Counted from the stretch's first letter, positions 34,507 to 47,990 are shown. The stretch is DNA of 64,000 nucleotides from Akkermansia sp. (GCA_030535875.1 JAUNRC010000002.1:22688-86687), one strand, 5' to 3'. Notes: a model not told the origin generated them from the letters alone. A program made the numbers and translations.

Positions 34507-34962
34507 TTAGTCCACTTTGGGAATTTTCGGGGTCGGTGCGGTATTGCCGTTAGGCTTGAAGCTCGTGTTCTTCTTCCATGTCTGGGTACGGAAGAAGATG
34601 CCCAGCTTGCCGCGCATTTTCAACGTGTCGCCTTCGCGCCACATCTCACAACGATAGACCTTGCCCTTTTCGGGATCGAGCACCTTTCCGCCGCTATAAG
34701 TGTCGTCATCCTTTTCCAGTCCCCAGATGATGTCCAGACCAAGGGTCTTGGGCGAGCCGGGAATCTTGGCTACGGCATCCTTATTCTTCAGCAGTTGTAC
34801 TACACGTCCGTATACCTTGCCTTGGTACTTGTAGACCTGTACCACGCTCTTGGCCTCGTTCGTGTCGTCGTCGATTGTCGTCCAGTAGCCCGTTACGTCT
34901 GCAAGTGCCTGCGACATCATCGTTACGGCTGCTGTCAGCATGATTGCGATGAACTTTTTCAT
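34507..34962 (-). CDS. DUF2147 secreted protein
   Basis: 151 residues with a signal peptide (cleavage near SQALA). The DUF2147 pattern is clear: TGYWTTIDDDTNEAKSVVQVYK, GKVYGRVVQLL, WGLEKDDDTYSGGKVLDPEKGKVYRCEM and the terminal GKLGIFFRTQTWKK. The family is a periplasmic beta-barrel (lipocalin-like) of unknown function, widespread in Gram-negatives. Monocistronic with a strong terminator. Confidence 0.9.
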   Translation of the reverse strand: MKKFIAIMLTAAVTMMSQALADVTGYWTTIDDDTNEAKSVVQVYKYQGKVYGRVVQLLKNKDAVAKIPGSPKTLGLDIIWGLEKDDDTYSGGKVLDPEKGKVYRCEMWREGDTLKMRGKLGIFFRTQTWKKNTSFKPNGNTAPTPKIPKVD

Positions 34963-35057
34963 GTTATTTCTTGTGTTGTTTCGGTTACTAATCTCAAAGC
35001 TAGAGTTAGCTCAAGGATTAACGTACCACAACTTATCGTATAAGTCAAGCAATTTAT

Positions 35058-35086
35058 TTTACTGTACAGGTACGGAATGTTATGAT
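35058..35086 (+). promoter_or_regulatory. Porin gene promoter
   Basis: TTTACT (35058-35063), 17-bp spacer, TATGAT (35081-35086), leader about 22 bases to ATG 35116. Confidence 0.6.
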
Positions 35087-35115
35087 AGAATGCGTGCAAA
35101 CAACTGAAATAACTG

Positions 35116-36315
35116 ATGAAAAACGCGATTTATACTCTCTTGGTCATGGCCGGACTTGTTGCGGCACCTGTGGCAACTGCTGCGTATGAACCTGCACCCG
35201 GACACGTTGTGTACGAGGGGAATATGTTTGCTCCCGGCGAGAATGGCCCGGAGTTTAAGAAGCAACTGAATGAAAAGACCGGCACGCAGTTTATTTTTGA
35301 TTTGGTATATGGCTACTGGGCTCTGGATAATGGTATGCCCGGTTATACGAAAGATACGAACATTGCCATACTTTACACCATACTCAATCAGCGCCTGTTC
35401 CGCGATGATGTGAACGGCGGCACATGGTTGCGTGTGGATTTGGCCGGTTCCTGGGGGCTGGATAATCAGTCAGACGACCCTTCTTCCCTGTATGTCGGGG
35501 GCATGGGGATGTGCTCCGGTTTGCACACGGACGTGCTCGATGCGCACGATGCCGCTCTGCTGGAAGTCTCGGTTAAGCAATTCTTTGCCCGCAAGCGTGC
35601 GATGGTGGCAGCCGGTATGATTAAGCTCAACAACTATTTTGACCGAGTGAGTCATGCCCGCTTTACCAATGATAATTTCGAGAGCTCGGGTGTGTTGCCG
35701 CTGCCGTACAACAATCTGGCTCTTGTCGGGCAGTATGAGCTCAATCGTGACAACTGGGTGACGGCCGCCATTACCCGCATGGGGGTGCGCTGGGGAATGA
35801 ACCCCTTCAATGCCGATCATGCGAATGGTTACGCCGTTGTGGGTGAGTGGGGACATCTTTTCCATGAGGGGAAGGGTAAGGTGCGCATCAGCCCTTTCTT
35901 CTGCAGTCAGGATGGTTTGGGCAAGGATGGTCGCATGCATGACCGCAATGCCGTGGGGATTTTCGGTAGCGTGGAGTATCAACTCAACGATTTCGTGAGA
36001 GTGTATGGTCGCGCCGGCTGGGCCTCGGGTGATTACCTGCGCTGCACGGCCGAGGCCTCTGTCGGTGCCACGATTAATCTCATTCCTTCCCGTCCGAACG
36101 ATTACCTCGGTGTGGGTATCGGTTTCTTTAAGGGTGCGGAGTCCGGAGCCAATGCTCTCGTGAATGAATTTGAAAAGATTGTGGAGCTTATGTACCGTTA
36201 CCAGATAAATGATTATCTGTACACCTCCGTCTATTACCACATGATTATGGATGCTGCCTACCGCGATAAGGATTTCGCCGCGGCAACCGGTTTGCAGGTG
36301 GGAATCTGCTTCTGA
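35116..36315 (+). CDS. OprB-like carbohydrate porin family outer-membrane protein
   Basis: 399 residues with a signal peptide (cleavage near ATAAYE). The body alternates short amphipathic strands (FIFDLVYGYWAL, LRVDLAGSWGL, VGVGIGFFKGA and similar) and ends in phenylalanine (QVGICF), the usual signal for BAM insertion. The order of blocks (IKLNNYFDR, then NNLALVGQYELN, then ISPFFCSQDG) resembles OprB-type sugar porins, though that is pattern recognition by eye. Monocistronic between two promoters and a strong terminator. Confidence 0.7.
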   Translation: MKNAIYTLLVMAGLVAAPVATAAYEPAPGHVVYEGNMFAPGENGPEFKKQLNEKTGTQFIFDLVYGYWALDNGMPGYTKDTNIAILYTILNQRLFRDDVNGGTWLRVDLAGSWGLDNQSDDPSSLYVGGMGMCSGLHTDVLDAHDAALLEVSVKQFFARKRAMVAAGMIKLNNYFDRVSHARFTNDNFESSGVLPLPYNNLALVGQYELNRDNWVTAAITRMGVRWGMNPFNADHANGYAVVGEWGHLFHEGKGKVRISPFFCSQDGLGKDGRMHDRNAVGIFGSVEYQLNDFVRVYGRAGWASGDYLRCTAEASVGATINLIPSRPNDYLGVGIGFFKGAESGANALVNEFEKIVELMYRYQINDYLYTSVYYHMIMDAAYRDKDFAAATGLQVGICF

Positions 36316-36335
36316 TGAATTAAGAGTAAAAAAAA

Positions 36336-36357
36336 GCCGGAGAGATGACTCTCCGGC
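36336..36357. terminator. Bidirectional terminator
   Basis: Perfect 9-bp stem GCCGGAGAG / CTCTCCGGC with a 4-base loop, flanked by an A-run before and a T-run after. It serves the porin gene and the convergent GNAT operon. Confidence 0.95.
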
Positions 36358-36389
36358 TTTTTTTATGGAGTGGACGGAATCGGAATTGC

Positions 36390-36920
36390 TCAGAGCGGGA
36401 GCTCGTAGAGGTCGAAGTTTGTGCAGACTGCTCCGGGGTAGTCCAGCTCGAAGCGACCGTGGAAGATGAAGCCCAGACGGGCATAAAATCTGCCGGCGGC
36501 GGGATTTGTATCGATGACATCCAGTCGCACGCTTTTACAGCCTTTTTTTCGTGCGACATCGATGGCTTGCCGCACCATGGCCTTGCCGACACCCTGTCCC
36601 TGAACACGAGGGCTGACACCGAGAGTATGGATGGCCATTACCTCGTGAGGCTCACACTTTACCTGCCATTGAGCCTGAGCGTAGCCGGGGTTGTACTCGG
36701 CATTTAATATCATGGCGGCAACGATGGATTGCTCTTGTTCTGTCACCCACAGTTCGCCGAGAGCTGCTTTGGTTTGCAAAAAGTCATCGGTGGGGTAACC
36801 GCCGCGGTGCCATTGAGCATGAGAGCTTGAGAGGTCCATGGCATCTATGATTTCATCGTACAGGTTACGCAGGGCAGGTAGGTCACAGGGAGTGGAGCGG
36901 CGAAAGTTGAGTGTAGTCAT
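36390..36920 (-). CDS. GNAT-family N-acetyltransferase
   Basis: 176 residues covering a single GNAT domain. The acetyl-CoA-binding motif A is HTLGVSPRVQGQGVGKAMV (about 100-115), followed by SVRLDVIDTNPAAGRFYARLGF. The substrate is not predictable. Last gene of the asd-ispA-tatC operon, 12 bp after a membrane-protein gene. Confidence 0.88.
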   Translation of the reverse strand: MTTLNFRRSTPCDLPALRNLYDEIIDAMDLSSSHAQWHRGGYPTDDFLQTKAALGELWVTEQEQSIVAAMILNAEYNPGYAQAQWQVKCEPHEVMAIHTLGVSPRVQGQGVGKAMVRQAIDVARKKGCKSVRLDVIDTNPAAGRFYARLGFIFHGRFELDYPGAVCTNFDLYELPL

Positions 36921-36932
36921 GGGAATGGAGTA

Positions 36933-37496
36933 TCAGTGTGTTGAATTGGTTCCCTGTCTGTCGTGACGATGGCGGCTGATGAAGAGGAACGCATAGTGAA
37001 GCAGGTACCCGGGTAGGTAGAAGAAGAGTATGCCATTGATGCAGAGCAGGAAGATGAATACGCCGTATCCCCAGCCTAAGTGTGTCTCCGCTCCGCTGAG
37101 TCCGCATGCGGCGAGGGTCACTAAGAGCGGGAGGACCAGTCCGATAAGGCGGAGCAGCGTGCTGCTGCTTGTGCGTGATGGCAGGAGCAGAATCACAAAA
37201 ATCGGTGCCTCGAACATGGCGTATGTACCAAGGTCAATGAAGATGTAAATGTCGTTTAAAACGCCGGAAAAGCAGCAGCGCGTGGTGAATATCAGATTGC
37301 CCAGTAGAGTCAACAGAGCCGTGACGGCTATAAATCTCTTGATGAAACGCTCGCGCGGGGCTACACAGGCGGCTAATGGCTCGAGTGGAGTGCGCTGTGC
37401 GGGCAAGACGGTGGCGGGTAACAAAGGTGCCGCGTAAGTGAAATCCGGTTTGCCCGGGATGTGCAATTTGCGAGTTGCAGGGCGCTGAGATTTCAT
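36933..37496 (-). CDS. Membrane protein, unknown function
   Basis: 187 residues. A ~45-residue basic, proline-rich cytoplasmic N-terminus is followed by about four membrane helices (roughly 53-72, 85-105, 112-132 and 142-172). Its ATG overlaps the tatC stop by 4 bases (ATGA), so translation is coupled. Not recognised; it could be a lineage-specific partner of TatC or simply an operon neighbour. Confidence 0.7.
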   Translation of the reverse strand: MKSQRPATRKLHIPGKPDFTYAAPLLPATVLPAQRTPLEPLAACVAPRERFIKRFIAVTALLTLLGNLIFTTRCCFSGVLNDIYIFIDLGTYAMFEAPIFVILLLPSRTSSSTLLRLIGLVLPLLVTLAACGLSGAETHLGWGYGVFIFLLCINGILFFYLPGYLLHYAFLFISRHRHDRQGTNSTH

Positions 37497-38587
37497 GATG
37501 TGCGGCTTTTACGTTGTTCCAGCAGGGCAAAAATGATGCAGAGCTCGTAGAGGGCATACATCGGCAGCGCCATGATGAGCATGGTGGCAGGGTCCGGTGC
37601 CGGCGCCAGAAAAAGCGCTGCGCCGAAGCAGGCGATGAGCGCATAACCGCGCGTGATTTTCATGCGCTCGTAATTCAGTATGCCCAGTTTAATGAGCGGT
37701 ATGACGATGACAGGCAGTTCAAAGACTGCTCCGAATACAAAAACCAACTTCGCAGCAAAGGTCAGGTAGTAGCCGATGCGCCAGTCGTTCTCTATCCCCA
37801 TGTCGAGAGAGTAGGTGTAGAAGAAACTCAGCACGCGCGGCAGGACGGCAAAGTAGGCAAAGGCACTTCCGGCCAGAAAGAGTGCCACCCCGAAGCCTAC
37901 GCTCTTGTAGAGCAGGCGTTTTTCATGCGCCAGAAGGCCGGGTACAATGAATTGCAGTAGGAAATAAAGCAGGAGCGGAAATGAGATAATCAGTCCGCAG
38001 AAGAAAGAGAGTTGCAGCGAGAGCATGAACGCCTCACCGGGACGGAATGCCCCCATGAGTTTGAGCGCCGCTCGGCCTTCTCCCTCTTTGAGTTCTGCTC
38101 CGTGAGCATGAAGTGCCAGTGCCAGACTGCGGAGCTCTTCGTCTGTTGTGCAGCTTTCTATATAGGGAACCTGAGCCTCATTTGGCAGGAGTGCGGCGGC
38201 ATGAAGCAAGGGAACGAGGTCGGCCAGCAGGCGCACGCGGGGGCTGAATTGCTCTTCCAGCAGCGCAGCAGCCGGGGCAGGTAGAGGTGCGCGTACGGCA
38301 GCCAGACTTTTGGCCTTTATCCAATCGCTCGGTTCCACCCCGTAGGGAAGTCGGCTGCGCTCGTGGTTTTCCCATACTTGCTCCACGGGGCGGCGCAGAA
38401 CATCCATCATGGTGCCGGAGAAACCGAAGCAGAGAATCATGGCTGCCAGTAAGGTGAGGGCCATGCGGATGATGGTGCTGCGGAGAGCCTCCAAGTGGTC
38501 GATGAGGCTCATGTCACATTCGTCGTCGTCAGCATGGCGTGCCTGCTGGTGTTCCCGTACGCGGAAAAGTTGACGTAACCAGAACAT
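37493..38587 (-). CDS. tatC: Twin-arginine translocase subunit TatC with enlarged first periplasmic loop
   Basis: Receptor subunit of the Tat pathway for folded proteins. 364 residues against about 258 in E. coli. The cytoplasmic N-terminal motif HLEALR (31-36) precedes TM1. The family blocks PGEAFMLSLQLSFF, FGAVFELPVIV (with the conserved Phe/Glu) and LIMALPMYALYE follow. The extra length is an insertion of roughly 70-80 residues in the first periplasmic loop (about residues 66-183 in total), helical and charged, containing LLADLVPLLHAAALL. tatA is not in the window. Lies 9 bp downstream of the ABC ATPase gene. Confidence 0.93.
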   Translation of the reverse strand: MFWLRQLFRVREHQQARHADDDECDMSLIDHLEALRSTIIRMALTLLAAMILCFGFSGTMMDVLRRPVEQVWENHERSRLPYGVEPSDWIKAKSLAAVRAPLPAPAAALLEEQFSPRVRLLADLVPLLHAAALLPNEAQVPYIESCTTDEELRSLALALHAHGAELKEGEGRAALKLMGAFRPGEAFMLSLQLSFFCGLIISFPLLLYFLLQFIVPGLLAHEKRLLYKSVGFGVALFLAGSAFAYFAVLPRVLSFFYTYSLDMGIENDWRIGYYLTFAAKLVFVFGAVFELPVIVIPLIKLGILNYERMKITRGYALIACFGAALFLAPAPDPATMLIMALPMYALYELCIIFALLEQRKSRTS

Positions 38588-38596
38588 GATGAGCTT

Positions 38597-39613
38597 TTAT
38601 TGATAGATGTCGATTCCGAGTCTGGCTAAATCACCCAGAGAGATGGCGCAGGGGTCGGGTGCGACCCAGTGGCCGGGTTCGATTTCCACCGGCGTGAGGT
38701 CGAGCCCGTAGGTGGCCTCGAGGTAGGGGTGATTGATGCGGCGCCCGAATGCGCTGCCGGGCGGCGGGTCAATGGGGGAAGGCACGTCACCGGGGAGGAC
38801 TGCGGAGGTGTTGATATGGGTCGGATCGGGTAGGGGAATGGAAGAGATGAGGGCGCGGGTGTACGCGTGGCGCGGGTCGTGATAGATGAGGTCACTCTCG
38901 CCCATTTCAACAATTTTACCCAAGTACATGACGGCAACTCTGTCTGACATGTGGCGCACTACGGACAAGTCATGCGAGATGAAGAGGTAGGCAAGGCGCA
39001 GTTCTTTTTGCAGATCCAGCAGCAAATTGAGTACCTGTGATTGGACCGATACGTCGAGGGCGCTGACCGGCTCATCTAGAATGAGCAGACCGGGACGATG
39101 CGCCAAGGCTCGGGCGATTCCGATGCGCTGGCGCTGGCCGCCGGAGAACTCATGCGGGAACTTGTCGGCCGCCGTTCGCGGCAGACCCACGAGGTCGAGC
39201 AGGGTGTTGACTCGGTCGCGGCGGAACTGACGGTTGCCTGTGCCCTGTACTATGAGAGGCTCGGCTATGAGATGGCGCACATTCATGCGCGGATCGAGCG
39301 AGGCCGCCGGGTCTTGAAAAACCATTTGTACATGCCGCCGCATGTGCCCCAGTCGCCATTGAGCCCGGTGGGTGACATCGCGACCCAGTAGATTGATGCA
39401 GCCTGCCGTCGGCTCCAACAGGCGCACAATGCAGCGCCCGATGGTGCTCTTGCCGCAGCCGCTCTCACCCACCAGCCCCAGAGTTTCGCCCGGGGCAATG
39501 GTGAATGAAACGTCGTCTACGGCCTTGACGATGCCTTTCTTGCGGCTCAGTACTCCGTCACGCACCGGGAAGTGCATGCTCAGTCGTGAGACTTCGAGTA
39601 CGTTGCGGGTCAT
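38597..39613 (-). CDS. Oligopeptide/dipeptide ABC transporter ATP-binding protein (OppF/DppF-like)
   Basis: 338 residues. Walker A GESGCGKST at 49-57, ABC signature SGGQRQRIGIARAL, Walker B LLILDEPVSALD and the switch histidine ISHDLS. The C-terminal oligopeptide-type extension (oligo_HPY) contains HAYTRALISSIPLPDP. The matching permeases and binding protein are not nearby, so this is a stand-alone ATPase gene within a housekeeping operon. Confidence 0.92.
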   Translation of the reverse strand: MTRNVLEVSRLSMHFPVRDGVLSRKKGIVKAVDDVSFTIAPGETLGLVGESGCGKSTIGRCIVRLLEPTAGCINLLGRDVTHRAQWRLGHMRRHVQMVFQDPAASLDPRMNVRHLIAEPLIVQGTGNRQFRRDRVNTLLDLVGLPRTAADKFPHEFSGGQRQRIGIARALAHRPGLLILDEPVSALDVSVQSQVLNLLLDLQKELRLAYLFISHDLSVVRHMSDRVAVMYLGKIVEMGESDLIYHDPRHAYTRALISSIPLPDPTHINTSAVLPGDVPSPIDPPPGSAFGRRINHPYLEATYGLDLTPVEIEPGHWVAPDPCAISLGDLARLGIDIYQ

Positions 39614-39641
39614 GGCAGAGAGCCCTTTTACAGAGCGTGGC

Positions 39642-40526
39642 TTAGTAATCGCGCTTCAGCAGGTAGTCGCTGATGGCAAGCAGAGCCTCGCGACGCTCCG
39701 CCGGCAAGATGTCCAGCGCAGCACGTCCGGCTTCCGTCAGTTCACGAGCCTCGGTTCGGGCGGCATCCATCCCCACCAGAGCGGGGTAAGTGGCTTTGGC
39801 GACTGCGGCATCTTTGCCGATGCTCTTGCCAAGTACCTCGGGGGTGGAGGTCACATCAAGAATGTCATCGATAATCTGGAAGGCAAGTCCCAGACAGCGA
39901 CCGTAGGTGGTGAGGGCCTCGAGTTGCTCGGGGCTTGCTGCTGCTGCCATGGCTCCCAGTCGAACGGCGGCGGTGATAAGCGCGGTGGTCTTGCCGTTGT
40001 GGATAGCTCGCAGTTCATCAACCGTCAGACTGCGGCCTTCCCCTTCGAGGTCGAGTACCTGGCCGCCTACGAGGGTCAGACTGCCAGTTTGGTAAGCCAG
40101 TTCGGCGACGTAGTCCTTCACGCCGTAGCGCTCATTGGCCGGAACTGTAGCCAGCATGGAAAAGGCCTCGGTCAGCAGGGCATCGCCGGCAAGGATGGCT
40201 ATGCCTTCACCGAATACCTTGTGGTTGGTCGGGCGACCGCGGCGCAGGTCATCGTTGTCCATGCTGGGCAGGTCATCGTGGATGAGCGTGTAGGTGTGCA
40301 GCACTTCCAGCGCACAGGCGGCATTGAGCGCGACCTGCTCATCGCCGCAGACGGCACGGGCTGCCTCCAGACAAAGCAGGGGGCGTATGCGCTTGCCGCC
40401 GGCAAACACGCTGTATCGCATGGCCTTATGCAGTGTGGTCGGCGCTACATCTTCGGCCGGCAGGAGTTCGTTGAGGCGAGCCTCCGTCAGAGTGACTCCG
40501 TTTTGAATGAGAGCTTTGATATCCAT
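39642..40526 (-). CDS. ispA: Short-chain polyprenyl diphosphate synthase (farnesyl/geranylgeranyl)
   Basis: Condenses IPP with allylic diphosphates to C15 or C20 chains. 294 residues. The first aspartate-rich motif is DDLPSMDND (84-92) and the second is DDILD, with GGKRIRP near residue 43 and the basic KTTALI region between. Product length cannot be fixed by eye. Functionally linked to ispH at 14.7 kb. Between asd and the ABC ATPase gene with gaps of 27 and 28 bp. Confidence 0.93.
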   Translation of the reverse strand: MDIKALIQNGVTLTEARLNELLPAEDVAPTTLHKAMRYSVFAGGKRIRPLLCLEAARAVCGDEQVALNAACALEVLHTYTLIHDDLPSMDNDDLRRGRPTNHKVFGEGIAILAGDALLTEAFSMLATVPANERYGVKDYVAELAYQTGSLTLVGGQVLDLEGEGRSLTVDELRAIHNGKTTALITAAVRLGAMAAAASPEQLEALTTYGRCLGLAFQIIDDILDVTSTPEVLGKSIGKDAAVAKATYPALVGMDAARTEARELTEAGRAALDILPAERREALLAISDYLLKRDY

Positions 40527-40553
40527 AGCGGGCGGAGAGAGTTGAGGCGATTT

Positions 40554-41567
40554 TTATTTGCCTTTGACCAGCAGCTCGGCAATTTGTACGGCGTTGAGTG
40601 CTGCACCCTTGCGTACCTGATCACCGACTACCCAGAGGTTGAGGGCGTTGTCGACGGCAAGGTCGGTACGGATGCGGCCTACATAGCAGGTGTCGCCGTT
40701 GGTGGAGTCGAGCGGGGTGGGCCACACTCCGGCTGCCGGGTCGTCCATCAGTTCCACACCGGGCATGCCGGCGTAGCATGCGCGGGCTCCTTCCACATCG
40801 ACAGGGCGCTCGAACTGAGCTACACAGGAAATGGAATGGCTGCGGTACACCGGCACGCGCACGCAGGTGCAGGTTACCTTCAGCTCGGGCAGGCTCATAA
40901 TCTTGCGGCCTTCATTGAGCATCTTGAGCTCTTCTTTGGTGTAGCCGGTATCGGTGAACTTGTCGATTTGCGGCAGAACGTTGAATGCAATCTGGCGGGG
41001 GTAGGTGGAAATTTCTACGGGGTGGCCGTTGGAAATGGCTCGCACTTGATTTTCCAGTTCAGTGATGCCGTGTTGACCGCTGCCGCTCACGGCCTGATAG
41101 CTGCTGGCAATGATGGTCTTGAGACCGAACTTTTTGTGCAGCGGGAAGAGGGCCATCAGGGTGATGATGGTGGTGCAGTTCGGGTTGGCGATGATGTTGC
41201 GGGGGTGGTTGAATGCAGCTTCGGGGTTAATTTCCGGGACGACGAGCGGCACATCTTCATCCTGGCGGAAGGCGCTGGAGTTGTCCACCACCACGCAGCC
41301 GGCGGCACCGGCGATGGGAGCGTACTCGCGGGAGATGTCACCACCGGCGGCGAAGAGCGCCAAGTCAACATCGGAGAAAGAATCTTTGGTGAGCTCCTCA
41401 ACGGTCAGCATCTCTCCGCGGAAAGCAACTTGTTTACCCGCAGAACGTTTGGATGCCAGAAGTTTGAGTGAGGAGAGCGGGAAATTGCGGCTCTCAAGGC
41501 AGGAAAGAAGCTCGACGCCTACCGCACCGGTGGCGCCCACGATAGCGACTCTGGGATTGTTCATCAT
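40554..41567 (-). CDS. asd: Aspartate-semialdehyde dehydrogenase
   Basis: Makes aspartate semialdehyde for lysine/diaminopimelate, threonine and methionine synthesis. 337 residues, normal length. N-terminal NADP-binding GATGAVG, the catalytic C131 in ANPNCTTI, the YQAVSGSGQ block and the histidine in VPVYRSHS. The start is ATG 41567 or 41564. First gene of a six-gene operon; its product homoserine path feeds metX (16.9 kb). The leader contains a GCACCTG/CAGGTGC inverted repeat (41602-41623). Confidence 0.97.
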   Translation of the reverse strand: MMNNPRVAIVGATGAVGVELLSCLESRNFPLSSLKLLASKRSAGKQVAFRGEMLTVEELTKDSFSDVDLALFAAGGDISREYAPIAGAAGCVVVDNSSAFRQDEDVPLVVPEINPEAAFNHPRNIIANPNCTTIITLMALFPLHKKFGLKTIIASSYQAVSGSGQHGITELENQVRAISNGHPVEISTYPRQIAFNVLPQIDKFTDTGYTKEELKMLNEGRKIMSLPELKVTCTCVRVPVYRSHSISCVAQFERPVDVEGARACYAGMPGVELMDDPAAGVWPTPLDSTNGDTCYVGRIRTDLAVDNALNLWVVGDQVRKGAALNAVQIAELLVKGK

Positions 41568-41632
41568 GTGTCGTATTCTGGTTAATGTGTTCTGCGGTGC
41601 TGCACCTGTACTTCCGCAGGTGCGCCCGCGCT

Positions 41633-41660
41633 ATTATACGTTATTCTGCATGAATGGCAA
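41633..41660 (-). promoter_or_regulatory. asd operon promoter
   Basis: Minus strand TTGCCA (41655-41660), 16-bp spacer, consensus TATAAT (41633-41638). The ~60-base leader includes a 7-bp inverted repeat that could form a hairpin before asd. Confidence 0.8.
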
Positions 41661-41716
41661 GCCTAAAGAGTTCATTTGAAAGGCTGCAACGCGTATTTCT
41701 GCGCTGCTATCGGGGC

Positions 41717-42748
41717 TTAATCGTTTGTGTGGGGAAGGAGCTTGGTGAGTTCGGGGTCTTGCTTGAGGATGTCTCTTGCGGTGTTCCCCTCGAGGTCCGT
41801 GCAATTCAGGTCGGCACCGGCTTCGAGCAGGGAGGAGAGGATTTCCGTGTTGTGCTTGTAACCGCTCCATGTGCCTATCAGGTTGCCGTCGTTATCAAAG
41901 AATGCCCCGCCTGTTGGTTGCGGACAGAGCAGGTGATGAAGCAGCGCATTTTCACCTTTTTTGTTGCGGATGTTGGGGTCGGCTCCCGCTTTCAGCAGCG
42001 CTTTGACAGCCGGGAGTGTGACAAAGCAATCCTCCATCAGCGGGGTGTCACCGGCGGTGTTTTGAGCGTTGACATCTGCCCCGGCTTTTACCAGGAGTTC
42101 TACCATTTCGGCACTCTGAACACCATAATTCAGCGGTGTGTTGCCCTCTTCGTTGCGGTCATGAACGGACAGTCCGCGGCTTATCAGGTAGCGGGCCAGC
42201 GGGATGTTGTCGCCAATGACGGCTGAGTGTAGCGGGCCGGTGAGCCCTTTGTATTCAAAGAGTGAGGCTCCGTGTCCCTCCAGCAGTCGGGCACAGGCTA
42301 CGGAGTCGCGCCCGTCTTTGTTGGCCTTGCCTGCGAACTGACTCAATTCGCTGTATATACTGCCGAGATTTTTGCTGTACTCCGGAATCTTGCCTCCGGC
42401 ATCCAGTACGGCCCGGAGGTACTGCGGGTAGCACGAGGAGGCCGCTGCGCGCACTTCGGCCTCGTTAACAGCGGCTCCGGCTTTCAGCAGTGCGTTGATT
42501 ATCTCCGTGTCGCCTTGACCGTAATTGAGTGCCAGCCACAGGGCGGATTGATTGTTCTTATTTTCTTGCCCCTCGTTGACATCTGCTCCCGCTGCCAGCA
42601 GTTGTTGTACGGCGGGCAGGTCGCCTTTCCCGGCAGCCTGTTGTAAGGGTGTATCGCCCGCGGGCGGCAGTTCGACATCCGTGGAGGTGCAGGCTACCGC
42701 CAGCAGGGCGCATGCCCAAGAGGTCAATATTTCCCGATAATGTTTCAT
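41717..42748 (-). CDS. Ankyrin-repeat lipoprotein
   Basis: 343 residues from ATG 42748; the frame upstream is cut by the promoter. The lipoprotein signal ends LLAVAC at about residues 15-20. About seven ankyrin repeats fill the mature protein, for example GDTPLQQAAGKGDLPAVQQL, GNTPLNYGVQSAEMVELL and GDTPLMEDCFVTLPAVKAL, with the insert LFEYKGLTGPLH between. Predicted membrane-anchored, periplasmic or surface interaction protein. Confidence 0.85.
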   Translation of the reverse strand: MKHYREILTSWACALLAVACTSTDVELPPAGDTPLQQAAGKGDLPAVQQLLAAGADVNEGQENKNNQSALWLALNYGQGDTEIINALLKAGAAVNEAEVRAAASSCYPQYLRAVLDAGGKIPEYSKNLGSIYSELSQFAGKANKDGRDSVACARLLEGHGASLFEYKGLTGPLHSAVIGDNIPLARYLISRGLSVHDRNEEGNTPLNYGVQSAEMVELLVKAGADVNAQNTAGDTPLMEDCFVTLPAVKALLKAGADPNIRNKKGENALLHHLLCPQPTGGAFFDNDGNLIGTWSGYKHNTEILSSLLEAGADLNCTDLEGNTARDILKQDPELTKLLPHTND

Positions 42749-42755
42749 GTTGTTT

Positions 42756-42784
42756 ATATTACTACTGTGCTCCATCTTTGACAA
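42756..42784 (-). promoter_or_regulatory. Leaderless promoter of the ankyrin lipoprotein gene
   Basis: Minus strand TTGTCA (42779-42784), 17-bp spacer, TAATAT (42756-42761), then 7 bases to ATG 42748. Confidence 0.7.
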
Positions 42785-42846
42785 GTGGGCCAATGAGTAA
42801 AATGTGTCTTAAGCTTATCCGCGAATGAGCTCAGTACAGAAAAAAG

Positions 42847-42874
42847 CGGTGCGCCTGTTGTGACAGGCGCACCG
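42847..42874 (-). terminator. groEL terminator
   Basis: Perfect 12-bp stem CGGTGCGCCTGT / ACAGGCGCACCG with a 4-base loop, followed on the minus strand by a run of T. Confidence 0.93.
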
Positions 42875-42927
42875 TGTGTTGCGAATGAATCGCGGTTATG
42901 AGTCAATTGGCTTGATGGTGACGGCTC

Positions 42928-44604
<1,677 letters not shown>

Positions 44605-44619
44605 TCAGTGATGAATGAT

Positions 44620-44904
44620 TTAGTCGATGATGGCGAGGATGTCGCTCTCGTTGAGGATGGTGTAGGTGGTGCCGTTGACGGTTACCTCGGTGCCGCCGTA
44701 CTTGGTGATGAGAACCTTGTCATTAACGGCGACGTTGAAGGCGATTTCCTTGCCGTCTTTGTCGCGACCGCCGGTGCCGAGGGCGCGCACGATGGCTTCC
44801 TGGGGTTTTTCCTTGGCGCTGTCAGGCAGGAAAAGGCCGCCTGCGGTCTTGCTCTCAGCTTCTACTCGCTCGACGAGTACACGTTGTCCGATGGGCTTAA
44901 TCAT
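44620..44904 (-). CDS. groS: Co-chaperonin GroES
   Basis: 94 residues from ATG 44904. Lid of the GroEL chamber. Contains IKPIGQRVLVERVEAESKT at the start, the mobile loop (TAGGLFLPDSA) and the YGGTEVTVNGTTYTIL C-terminal strands. The leader is A/C-rich without a Shine-Dalgarno sequence. Between dnaK and groEL. Confidence 0.97.
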   Translation of the reverse strand: MIKPIGQRVLVERVEAESKTAGGLFLPDSAKEKPQEAIVRALGTGGRDKDGKEIAFNVAVNDKVLITKYGGTEVTVNGTTYTILNESDILAIID

Positions 44905-44948
44905 GATTGTATGGTGTGTTGTATTTTCGGTTAAAATCTGTGGTGAGT

Positions 44949-44974
44949 GGGCAGCGCCGTTGCGGGCGCTGCCC
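44949..44974. other. Hairpin in the dnaK-groES gap
   Basis: 10-bp stem GGGCAGCGCC / GGCGCTGCCC around a 6-base loop in the 82-bp gap. No T-run follows on the minus strand, so it may be a processing or partial-attenuation site rather than a full terminator. No CIRCE element is seen here. Confidence 0.55.
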
Positions 44975-44986
44975 GTGGAGGGGATG

Positions 44987-47990
<3,004 letters not shown>

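Noticed and set aside
39372..41471. Long plus-strand open frame (about 700 codons) opposite asd, ispA and the ABC ATPase gene
   Set aside because: Antisense shadow of well-recognised minus-strand genes; composition is low-complexity Gly/His/Val, with no domain.
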